Translations under genes and position numbers: made by a program
The notes under the pieces: generated by a model
Databases searched by the model: none
The model's input: only the letters and a program-made list of their open reading frames with translations
Told to the model about the DNA's origin: nothing
Assembly (NCBI GenBank): GCA_018830105.1
Contig: JAHJTC010000022.1
Coordinates: 124,001 to 188,000 of the forward strand
Length of the DNA stretch: 64,000 nt
From: Bacteroidota bacterium
Lineage (GTDB): Bacteria > Bacteroidota > Bacteroidia > Bacteroidales > F082
Direction of reading: 5' to 3'
Shown here: positions 28,426-36,116 of the stretch, piece by piece
Numbering within the stretch: the first letter of the stretch is position 1
How the letters are laid out: each line of letters starts with the position of its first letter

Positions 28426-29145
28426 TTAGTCTACCAAACTAACTGCTCCTGTATGGAGATCGTAGTAGGCACCAACAATTTTGATCTTTCCTTCTTTTTC
28501 CAGTCCGGCAATGATTGGTGAACGCTCTCTGATATCGTCAATAGTTTCCTGAACATTAACTTTTATTACTTCTTCTACATATTCTTTATTGGAAGAGTCG
28601 CGATCGCCTTTCACCTTATCAATTGCGGGTTCGATAGTACCCAACAAATGAGCCACATTGTCGCCTGCTTCAAACTCATCAATAGCTGATTTTACAGCAC
28701 CACAGGCTTCATGTCCCAAAACCATTACAAGTTTAGACCCCGCAACTGCAGTAGCATACTCCATACTTCCCAAAATGCTTTCATCCTCGGTATTTCCGGC
28801 AACACGTGCTACAAAAACATCGCCAATGCCCTGATCAAATAGCATTTCAACAGGTACGCGAGAATCGATACATGATAAAATCACCGCTTTGGGGTACTGC
28901 CCTTTTGAGGTAGCCTTCACCTGTGCAGGCATATCAATTTTATCGGGTCGGTTGGCTGTAAAGCGTTTGTTTCCTTCCATTAAATCTTCGAGCACTGCAT
29001 CAGGTGTAAGTTTGGCCTGTGAGTCCTTGGTCATCACGCCTGAGTCATTACCCTTGGAGGCCAGCATTTGAGCCTGCGAGAATGCCGGAAAAGCTGTAAA
29101 AGCTACAAACATTAACAAAACAATTACTGAGGTTTTCTTTTTCAT
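28426..29145 (-). CDS. Exported beta-class carbonic anhydrase
   Basis: It hydrates CO2 to bicarbonate. ATG 29145 gives a signal peptide (MKKKTSVIVLLMFVAFTAFPAFSQ), so this 239-residue enzyme is periplasmic or surface located, unlike most beta-class enzymes. Zinc ligands are clear: Cys92 and the Asp94/Arg96 dyad in CIDSR, then His145 and Cys148 in GHEACGAV. The upstream start at 29181 would hide the signal peptide and is less likely. It is a single-gene unit bordering the repeat-flanked islet. Confidence 0.94.
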   Translation of the reverse strand: MKKKTSVIVLLMFVAFTAFPAFSQAQMLASKGNDSGVMTKDSQAKLTPDAVLEDLMEGNKRFTANRPDKIDMPAQVKATSKGQYPKAVILSCIDSRVPVEMLFDQGIGDVFVARVAGNTEDESILGSMEYATAVAGSKLVMVLGHEACGAVKSAIDEFEAGDNVAHLLGTIEPAIDKVKGDRDSSNKEYVEEVIKVNVQETIDDIRERSPIIAGLEKEGKIKIVGAYYDLHTGAVSLVD

Positions 29146-29267
29146 AGTTTGGATATTTTTAAGTTTACCCGATTTAAACATCCATCTATGAATCTTTGTT
29201 AAATCGTTAACATATTTTAACTAATTTACAATCATTCAATGCGTTGAAGAATAAGCGGTGGGTAATG

Positions 29268-29375
29268 GAGGTTGAGGCAGAGGTTGAGATTAAGGTTGAG
29301 TAGATTATCCTTCTCAACCTCAACCTTAACCTTTTCTATTTTTAGTATAAGCTGTTTTACAAACGAGCAGTGGAG
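29268..29375. repeat. Hairpin repeat copy 1 (left border of accessory islet)
   Basis: The left arm has a 12-bp period (GAGGTTGAGGCA, GAGGTTGAGATT, AAGGTTGAG). After a short loop the right arm has three hexamers of the CTCAAC/CTTAAC type and folds back on the left. A 40-bp tail (29336-29375) is identical to the tail of copy 2 at 34420-34459, in the same orientation. It does not encode a protein. Confidence 0.85.
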
Positions 29376-29378
29376 TTT

Positions 29379-29475
29379 TTACATTTTCACCCACTTCCCG
29401 CTTTCCTGCAAACCCGTATCAGCACTCAGGCGGTAGATGTATGCTCCGGAGGGTAAATGATCTGCTGCTATGCAG
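29379..29475 (-). pseudogene. Remnant of a T9SS C-terminal sorting domain
   Basis: Read on the minus strand this encodes IAADHLPSGAYIYRLSADT and ends SGKWVKM plus a stop codon. It matches the last ~32 residues of the two paralogues at 30.3-33.3 kb (DHLPSGTYIY, LSADTGLLE, WVK). The rest of the gene is missing: homology ends where the nucleotidyltransferase gene's stop codon lies. This is a third, truncated copy of the family. Confidence 0.85.
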
Positions 29476-29787
29476 TTACATTAGTGATATCCCGACTTTG
29501 TTTATATGATCAATTAAGGCACTTTCTGTAATGCGGTCATATATTATTAAATCAAACTTATAGGGAAGCAATAATTCTTCTAAGGCATTTGACAGATCCA
29601 GCATATCATTGAGCAGCATATTGCCTCCTTTTAATGCAATATCTATATCTGAACCATTGGAATAAGTTCCTTTGGCTCGTGAGCCAAACAATACTGCATC
29701 TTCAATTTTAGGAAAGCTTTTGATAACCCTTCTAATGCTTTCTAAATCATTGATGTTCAATCCAACATTCAAATCGTTACGCATCAA
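29476..29787 (-). CDS. MNT-domain nucleotidyltransferase, antitoxin of a HEPN/MNT pair
   Basis: The 103-residue minimal nucleotidyltransferase has GSRAKGTYSNGSDIDIAL at residues 35-52, with the catalytic GS and Asp47/Asp49. In characterised HEPN/MNT systems the MNT protein neutralises the HEPN toxin, in some by adding AMP to it. It overlaps the upstream HEPN gene by 11 bp. Its stop codon abuts the T9SS remnant. The GSx10DxD motif looks intact, so enzymatic activity is plausible. Confidence 0.88.
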   Translation of the reverse strand: MMRNDLNVGLNINDLESIRRVIKSFPKIEDAVLFGSRAKGTYSNGSDIDIALKGGNMLLNDMLDLSNALEELLLPYKFDLIIYDRITESALIDHINKVGISLM

Positions 29788-30205
29788 ATAATGAATTATT
29801 GGAATTTGATTTTTCTTCCTCTAACCGATTGAATAAGTTTTGCAGAAGATAAAAATATTCATTTCTTATTCCTTCAATTAATGCAGCTGCTGTTTCTTCA
29901 TCGTAGGTATGACTGGCAAGATTCCTGCTTTGATGCATTCTCATCCAGCCTTTACCATCACTGATATAACCATCCTGAAAACTTTGCTCAATAACCGGTT
30001 TAGGGCCAGCTATCTGGCTATATCCCTTATCTCGTAATAAATCCTGAAGTGTTTTCCAACTCAATTCATAAGTGTATTCAAAAGCTTTGATCAGACCCTG
30101 CTGCTCCATTTCATTCAACTCTTTATGCTCAATAAACTTTGAGAATTGATTGAATGCCTTCTTAAAATTCATGAATCGTTGTTGCCAGCGTATATCTTTA
30201 TTCAT
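29777..30205 (-). CDS. HEPN-like (HI0074-family) nucleotidyltransferase partner, probable toxin
   Basis: The 142-residue, all-helical protein belongs to the HI0074 'nucleotidyltransferase substrate-binding' group of HEPN proteins. The R-x4-H motif associated with HEPN RNases is present as RNLASH (Arg94, His99). The conserved YELSWKTLQDLLRDKGY near 46-62 supports the family. It precedes its MNT partner, the order seen in type VII toxin-antitoxin pairs. Whether it is an active RNase cannot be read here. Confidence 0.85.
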   Translation of the reverse strand: MNKDIRWQQRFMNFKKAFNQFSKFIEHKELNEMEQQGLIKAFEYTYELSWKTLQDLLRDKGYSQIAGPKPVIEQSFQDGYISDGKGWMRMHQSRNLASHTYDEETAAALIEGIRNEYFYLLQNLFNRLEEEKSNSNNSLFDA

Positions 30206-30322
30206 CTTGGAGTTTTTGCTAAGATTTGAGTAGGTAAAGTTACTATTTTCCTGAGATTTACGCTTTATTTGCTAAGTAAAAAACAACTATTTTTTTGACT
30301 AAAAACTTCTGAAAAGCTTCAT

Positions 30323-31783
30323 TTACATTTTCACCCACCTCCCGTTTTCCAGCAAACCCGTGTCAGCGCTTAGCCTGTAGATGTAGGTGCCGGAAGGCAA
30401 ATGATCCACAGCTATGCGGCTTTCCTTTTGGTGGAGTTGTTGGCTGAGCAAGAGCCTGCCATTGGCATCAAAAAGCTCGAGCAGGGTTGTGGGGTGCTGC
30501 ACGGCCAGTCGTATCTGCAGGGCATCCGTGCCTGGGTTGGGATATACGATGGCTTCGTGCATGTGGGTTTCGGGCAGTTCGTGGTCTCCTACCAGCAGGC
30601 CTTCGCTGTTAAGTTTGAGCACGATAATATCGGTTTGTGGCACGGGATCGTTCATATAATCGTAGCGTGTGCCTGCTACCAGGCAGCCGCCATCGCGTGT
30701 GGCGATAAGTTTTTGCATCACATAATAGGCATCACCTCCATAGAAGCGTTCCCATCTCACATTTAGCAGGCTATCGGTCTGAAACAGCATAAACCAGGAG
30801 GGCTGGTTGGAATGGTAAATATTGTATTTGTCCAGATTGCGTGTACCGCCTACAAAAACAGAATCTTTGTTCTTAAAATCAAGCCCGTTTCGTAAGGAAG
30901 GATAATCAGTAGTATCCGATATTTTCAGGATGTTTGTCTGATATCCGCTTGTATCAATGGGATGAAAAAACCTAAGCAGGGATAAATTATAGTTTGGTGG
31001 AGGATAGAGATTATAACCCAAAAGATAAAAGCTGGTATCGGTGTCCCATTTTACGGAATAATTACCGAAAGTAAAATCTGGCACATTGATAGTTTCTACC
31101 TAACTAAGCAAACTATCAAGAATAGAGATTTCGGTAATAACCTCCTCAATCACCCAATAATTATTATTTGATAGGTTTCTAAAGTGAGAAATTACAACAT
31201 CCCCCTCAAATGAATTGAATTTGATGCTGTCAAGTGATTGATTCATTATCAATACAAAACTATGTCTTTCTTCAGCCATTGGGCCATGATAATATCCACC
31301 ACTAATAAGAAATTGGTTATTATTACCTAAAAACGAATGTAAATTGATCAAACGTTCTTCATCAGGCAAATCGATCGCGGCACTGTCAATAATTGTTAAA
31401 TTTTCATTCAATAAATTAAATATCAAAGTATTATTATCAGAATTATCAGGACTATTTTCAGTTCCAGCTAAAAGAATAGTACCTACATCAGTAAGATGAA
31501 TATTATAAAAGACTTTACTCTTACTTATGTGAGAATATGTCATAGTGTCCAAAATATCGCCCATTTGATTCAATTTACCAAGAATCGTATGTTTTTGATC
31601 ACTAGATACTTGATTGCTTGAAATTGTTAAATATACATTTCCAGAATTATCTTCGATCATGTCGGTAAGTGTCAAGTTATTACCATTTTCGAGAACAAAC
31701 TCAAAGGTCTTATTCTGGCAATAAATACCATAGTTCGCAAAAGATAATATGAACAAAGTAAAAATAAAGAATGGATTCTTCAT
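30323..31783 (-). pseudogene. T9SS-exported paralogue A, split by an in-frame TAG
   Basis: The gene starts at ATG 31783 with a signal peptide (MKNPFFIFTLFILSF) and would be 486 residues, the same as its neighbour. An amber codon at 31100-31102 interrupts the frame where the neighbour has lysine (LTK-I versus LS-stop-V). The frame continues without shift to a T9SS type A tail with YPNPGTDALQIRL and a final WVKM. The N-terminal product (227 residues) would lack the tail and so not be exported by T9SS. A GTG at 31084 could restart the second half but lacks a signal peptide. It lies 10 bp downstream of paralogue B. Confidence 0.88.
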
Positions 31784-31793
31784 GGTAAATTTC

Positions 31794-33254
31794 TTACAAT
31801 TTCACCCATTTCCCTTTTTCCAGCAAACCCGTATCAGCACTCAAACTGTAAATGTAGGTGCCAGAAGGTAAATGATCCACAGCTATGCGGCTTTCTTTTT
31901 GGTGGAGTTGTTGGCTGAGCACGAGCCTGCCGTTGGCATCAAACAACTCAAGCAGGGCCGTGGGGTGTTGCACGGCCAGTCGTATCTGCAGGGCATCCGT
32001 GCCGGGATTGGGATATACGATGGCTTCGTGCATACGGGTTTCGGGCAGTTCGTGGTCTCCTACCAGCAGGCCTTCGCTGTTGAGCTTGAGCACGATAATA
32101 TCGGTTTGTGGCTCTGGATTATTCATATAATCGAAGCGTGTGCCTGCTATCAGGCAGCCGCCATCGTGTGTGGCGATCAGGTTTCGCATTACATAATAGG
32201 CATCTCCTCCATAAAAGCGTTCCCATCTTACATTTAATTGGCTATCTGTTTGAAACAGCATAAACCAGGATGGCTGGTTAGAAAAATATGGGTTAGTAGG
32301 ATTTAAATTTCTTGTGCCTCCGGCAAATACGGTATCATTCGTAATAAAGTCAACACCTCCTCTTACACAAGGATGATCAGTTGTATCAGACACCTTAAGG
32401 AGATTTAACTGATATCCGGCAGTGTCAATGGGATGATAAAACCTAAGCAGGGCTATATTATCATTTGGATGAGGATACAGGTTGCCTCCCAACAGATAAA
32501 AGCTGGTATCAGTATCCCACTTCACAGAATAGTCTCCAAAAATGAAATCAGGGACATCTATTATTTTAATCTTTGTTAGTGTACTATCTAAAAGGCAAAT
32601 ATCCCTGGCAACTTCTTCAATCACCCAATATTGATTATCATCGAGTTGTTTGAAGAACGAAATCCCTATATAGCCTTCAAATTCATTGAATCCTATACTA
32701 TCCATTTCTTCATTGAGAATCATCACAAAGCTATGACGCTCAGAAAATAAACCTCCAGTATAATAACTACCACTTAACAGGAGTTGTCCATTCTTCTCGT
32801 AGTTTGAATATATGGTACGGTATTTTTCATTTGGTGGCAAATAATATTTAGCTGAATCAATGATTGCTAAATTGCTGTTGATAAAATATACAAGGATTGT
32901 TATATTATTTTCTGTATCAGGATCAAATTCCACACCGGTTAAGATAAATACACCAGGTTCTTTCTCATGAATATTGTATAATCTCCTGGTTTTATCAGGA
33001 CTAGCCAGCCTTAAAGTGTCTAATAATTCTCCCTGCGCATTCATCCGACCCACAAGAGCATCTTGTTTTGTTTTGTTTACCTTGTTGCTGATAACAGTAA
33101 AATACACTATGCCACTACTGTCTTCGACCATATCAGTAAACATTAAATTATCGCCATTACCTATGATAACCTCAAAAGCCTTGTCCTGCGAAAAAAGTTG
33201 ACCTGAGAAATACAACACAATAAAAAAAACAAAAAATGATTTAATCTTTTTCAT
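31794..33254 (-). CDS. T9SS-exported surface protein, paralogue B
   Basis: This intact 486-residue protein has a signal peptide (MKKIKSFFVFFIVLYFSGQLFSQ). A beta-propeller-like body contains repeated D-x-SG-x-V-Y and FVMILNEEMDS-like strands. The C-terminal ~80 residues form a T9SS type A sorting domain starting YPNPGTDALQIRLAVQ and ending in SADTGLLEKGKWVKL. The last ~100 residues differ from paralogue A at only seven positions by eye, while the N-terminal halves differ much more. No enzymatic motif is seen. Confidence 0.85.
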   Translation of the reverse strand: MKKIKSFFVFFIVLYFSGQLFSQDKAFEVIIGNGDNLMFTDMVEDSSGIVYFTVISNKVNKTKQDALVGRMNAQGELLDTLRLASPDKTRRLYNIHEKEPGVFILTGVEFDPDTENNITILVYFINSNLAIIDSAKYYLPPNEKYRTIYSNYEKNGQLLLSGSYYTGGLFSERHSFVMILNEEMDSIGFNEFEGYIGISFFKQLDDNQYWVIEEVARDICLLDSTLTKIKIIDVPDFIFGDYSVKWDTDTSFYLLGGNLYPHPNDNIALLRFYHPIDTAGYQLNLLKVSDTTDHPCVRGGVDFITNDTVFAGGTRNLNPTNPYFSNQPSWFMLFQTDSQLNVRWERFYGGDAYYVMRNLIATHDGGCLIAGTRFDYMNNPEPQTDIIVLKLNSEGLLVGDHELPETRMHEAIVYPNPGTDALQIRLAVQHPTALLELFDANGRLVLSQQLHQKESRIAVDHLPSGTYIYSLSADTGLLEKGKWVKL

Positions 33255-33273
33255 ATGGAGATGAAATTATAAT

Positions 33274-33357
33274 GGTTGGCTCAAAAACTCTTAATCCTTA
33301 CAATTGAATAACATTAGAAATCAATCACTTGAAAAAATTAACAATTTTGAGCCAGCC
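33274..33357. repeat. Inverted repeat with 13-bp arms
   Basis: GGTTGGCTCAAAA (33274-33286) and TTTTGAGCCAGCC (33345-33357) are inverted copies with one mismatch, 58 bp apart, in the gap between paralogue B and the lipoprotein gene. It could be a long hairpin ending the lipoprotein transcript or the ends of a small element. Confidence 0.6.
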
Positions 33358-33365
33358 ATGATTAA

Positions 33366-34235
33366 CTAGTCAATAGGCGCAATTAAAGTTACTTCACCGT
33401 AAGTAGCAAAATAATGATGAGATGAATAGCCACCATCTAAATAAGATCTATCATCTATACTGATATGATACAACTGTTTATTGTTTGGTACTATTCCTTC
33501 AGCGGGATCAGTAAAGATCAAGTGGGATTGCTCAAGGTAAATGGTCATAAAATTCTCATTAATACACCAATTAGGAGGAACACCGTAATCTCCAAACAAC
33601 CTGCAAGAAAACTCATGGTCATAAAAGGGATCCACCTCTACTGTTTCCAAGGTATTAAGTATAAAACGATAATTCCTGTCAGGCACAACCCAAGGATTAT
33701 TCATTCGCCTTTGAATTTCATTAGAGGCATCAGAAACGCCTGCCATCGTGCCATCGCATCTTCCTTGATCATAGCCCCATATCCAATCATCATCAGCATC
33801 AAAGGGTTCGTAAATGCCGGCAACCAGCCTTAGACCTAAAACGCGACTTGCACTCAAAAAGGCAGTATTGCCTTGCACACTGTCCAAAGCCACATCCGTA
33901 AGCTTCAAGTAGTTGTCACTGCCTTCCAGGTCGGCCATTTCATTTGCCAGGTCGGTCTGCATGTTGGCATACACCTCAGCAGCATCTGTAAGGCTCAGGT
34001 TGCCATTATCGTGGGTAACAGTATAAGTGGTTTTGTTTACCACAAAATTCTCATATGCTAAATCGGGGCGGGCATGGTTGTAGTTTTCCAGAGCCTCGGT
34101 GTACCAAACCAGCGAATCCACGCTAATGCTTTCGCCGGATTTAAGATTGCTATTTAGCTTGTTATCAAAACCTTCTATTAGCCGTATGATTTGTTGGCTT
34201 TTTTTGAGCTGGGCTTGATCCACAGGATTGGTCAT
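33366..34235 (-). CDS. Hypothetical lipoprotein, signal sequence apparently out of frame
   Basis: The open frame from ATG 34235 gives 289 residues with a helical N-terminus (IIRLIEGFDNKLNSNLK) and a C-terminal half with several Trp, Cys and Asp residues (DADDDWIWGYDQGRCDG). Upstream in the same frame are 18 codons reading IIIPLLALFVYSCKKDQEP, a good lipoprotein signal, but no start codon precedes them. An ATG at 34326 would fit if one base of the A7 run at 34307-34313 were absent. So this is either a recent frameshift, a sequencing error, or a truncated cytoplasmic protein. No family is recognised. Confidence 0.65.
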   Translation of the reverse strand: MTNPVDQAQLKKSQQIIRLIEGFDNKLNSNLKSGESISVDSLVWYTEALENYNHARPDLAYENFVVNKTTYTVTHDNGNLSLTDAAEVYANMQTDLANEMADLEGSDNYLKLTDVALDSVQGNTAFLSASRVLGLRLVAGIYEPFDADDDWIWGYDQGRCDGTMAGVSDASNEIQRRMNNPWVVPDRNYRFILNTLETVEVDPFYDHEFSCRLFGDYGVPPNWCINENFMTIYLEQSHLIFTDPAEGIVPNNKQLYHISIDDRSYLDGGYSSHHYFATYGEVTLIAPID

Positions 34236-34358
34236 GGGTTCTTGGTCTTTTTTACAACTGTATACAAACAGTGCAAGGAGTGGAATTATTATCCATAAAC
34301 GAGATATTTTTTTGGGGAAAACACATACGTATGTTCCTTAAGTAGATAATTAGGATTG

Positions 34359-34459
34359 AGGTTGAGATTAAGGTTGAGTAGATTATCCTTCTCAACCTTA
34401 ACCTCAACCTCAACCTTTCCTATTTTTAGTATAAGCTGTTTTACAAACGAGCAGTGGAG
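34359..34459. repeat. Hairpin repeat copy 2 (right border of accessory islet)
   Basis: It has the same orientation and 40-bp tail as copy 1. Its right arm has four CTCAAC/CTTAAC hexamers in a different order from the three of copy 1, as expected for tandem-repeat slippage. The arms pair as AGGTTGAG/CTCAACCT around a TAGATTATCCTT loop. Confidence 0.85.
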
Positions 34460-34511
34460 GCTTTAATAAGTTGCAGAATGATTCCGAATTAAATCTATCG
34501 CAGCAAAATCC

Positions 34512-35993
34512 TTACTTCCGCTCCCAACCCGTACCTTCTTTTCCGTCTTTCAGTACGATCTTTAGCGAAGCAAGCTTATCACGAATCAGGTCGCTGGTGG
34601 CATAGTCCTTGCGCTGTCGGGCATCCTGCCGCAGCTGGATAATGGTTTCCATCAGGCCGTCGAGCAAGTGGTCATCTTGTGCGCTGTCTTCGGACTGCAA
34701 ACCCAGAATTTCAAACACAAATACGTTTAAAAGTTCTTGCAGCAATTTCAGCTCAGCAGGATTGATATTGCTGTGACCTTCTTTTACGCTGTTCACGATG
34801 CGCACGGCATCGAATAGCCTGGCAATAGCCATCGGGCTGTTGAGGTCGTCGTTCATGGCTTGATAGGCATCAGCACGAATGGCATCAACATGTTGGTCAG
34901 CAGCCTGGGAGTCTGCTTTTAGCTGCATGGCATCTGCAGTGGCATTCATCAAGCGTTTCAGGCCTTTATCGGCTGCCTGAAGGGCTTCGTTCGAGAAGTC
35001 GAGGGTGCTGCGGTAATGGGCCTGAAGCATGAAAAATCGAATCGTCATCGGGCTGTAAGCCTGTGCGAGTAGTTCATGTTTTCCGCTGAAGAAATCATCC
35101 AGCGAAAGCGCATTGCCCAGCGACTTGCCCATCTTTTGCCCGTTGATGGTAATCATATTGTTATGCATCCAGTAACGCACGGGCGATTTGCCGTTGGCGA
35201 TGGTTGACTGTGCAATCTCCGATTCGTGATGCGGGAAAAGCAGGTCCATGCCACCGCCGTGAATATCGAACTGATCGCCCAGGTATTTGCAGCCCATGGC
35301 CGAGCATTCCATATGCCATCCCGGAAAACCATCGCTCCAGGGCGAAGGCCAACGCATGATATGGGCCGGCTCGGCTTTTTTCCAGATGGCAAAATCGGCG
35401 CTGTTGCGTTTTTCTGTTTGTCCGGCAAGCTCGCGGGTGTTGCTCATCAGCTCATCAAGTTTGCGCCCCGACAACACGCCATAATGATGGTTTTTGCTGT
35501 ATTTCTCCACATCAAAATATACCGAACCCTGCGATTCATAGGCAAAGCCTTTCTCCAAAATGCTTTTCACCATCTCGATCTGTTCGATGATATGCCCCGA
35601 AGCATGAGGCTCAATTGATGGCCTCAAAACATTGAGCTGATCCATATTGTGGTGGTACCGAACGGTATAGTATTGCACTATCTCCATAGGCTCCAGTTCT
35701 TCAACCCTGGCTTTTTTGGCGATCTTGTCTTCGCCTTCATCGGCATCATTTTCCAGGTGACCCACATCGGTAATATTGCGCACATAGCGCACTTTGTAAC
35801 CCAGGTGTTTCAGGTAACGAAACAACAGGTCGAAGGTGATGGCAGGGCGGGCATGCCCCAGGTGTGCATCGCCATAAACGGTTGGCCCGCAAACATACAT
35901 ACCCACATGCGGGGGTTTAAAGGGCTCGAATGATTCTTTTTTTCGACTTAAACTATTGTATACAAACAATTTACTTTCTGGGTCAGCATTCAT
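34512..35993 (-). CDS. cysS: Cysteinyl-tRNA synthetase
   Basis: This class I synthetase charges tRNA-Cys. The zinc cysteine and HIGH-like motif are [17 protein letters not shown] near residues 33-49, and the KMSKS-like motif is [10 protein letters not shown] near 275. The zinc ligand segment HMECSAMG is also seen. ATG 35993 (MNADPESKL) gives a normal N-terminus and 493 residues; the longer frame to 36065 has no family similarity at its start. It borders the repeat-flanked islet. Confidence 0.96.
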   Translation of the reverse strand: MNADPESKLFVYNSLSRKKESFEPFKPPHVGMYVCGPTVYGDAHLGHARPAITFDLLFRYLKHLGYKVRYVRNITDVGHLENDADEGEDKIAKKARVEELEPMEIVQYYTVRYHHNMDQLNVLRPSIEPHASGHIIEQIEMVKSILEKGFAYESQGSVYFDVEKYSKNHHYGVLSGRKLDELMSNTRELAGQTEKRNSADFAIWKKAEPAHIMRWPSPWSDGFPGWHMECSAMGCKYLGDQFDIHGGGMDLLFPHHESEIAQSTIANGKSPVRYWMHNNMITINGQKMGKSLGNALSLDDFFSGKHELLAQAYSPMTIRFFMLQAHYRSTLDFSNEALQAADKGLKRLMNATADAMQLKADSQAADQHVDAIRADAYQAMNDDLNSPMAIARLFDAVRIVNSVKEGHSNINPAELKLLQELLNVFVFEILGLQSEDSAQDDHLLDGLMETIIQLRQDARQRKDYATSDLIRDKLASLKIVLKDGKEGTGWERK

Positions 35994-36077
35994 GTCAGTC
36001 CGGTATTTTTTGCAATGCAAAGAAACAAAATTTTGCGCTACAGGCCTTATTGCGTTTGCTATCAAACGGAAATCCCG

Positions 36078-36085
36078 TACTTTTG
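36078..36085 (+). promoter_or_regulatory. -7 promoter box (TACTTTTG) for the threonine dehydrogenase-like gene
   Basis: It matches TAnnTTTG, 32 bp upstream of the start at 36117. Confidence 0.55.
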
Positions 36086-36116
36086 CTTTAAATTGTTAAT
36101 TGTATAACACTACACT

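Noticed and set aside
31100-31102. Reassigned or programmed-readthrough TAG codon
   Set aside because: TAG ends several normal genes in the window and no recoding structure is apparent; a point mutation is simpler.
30401-32237. Two related 121-codon plus-strand frames (30401-30766 and 31872-32237)
   Set aside because: They are similar only because they are antisense to the nearly identical T9SS tails of the two paralogues.
29268-34459. Composite transposon or integrated element
   Set aside because: No transposase, integrase or tRNA attachment site is visible within or at the borders; only the repeats support mobility.
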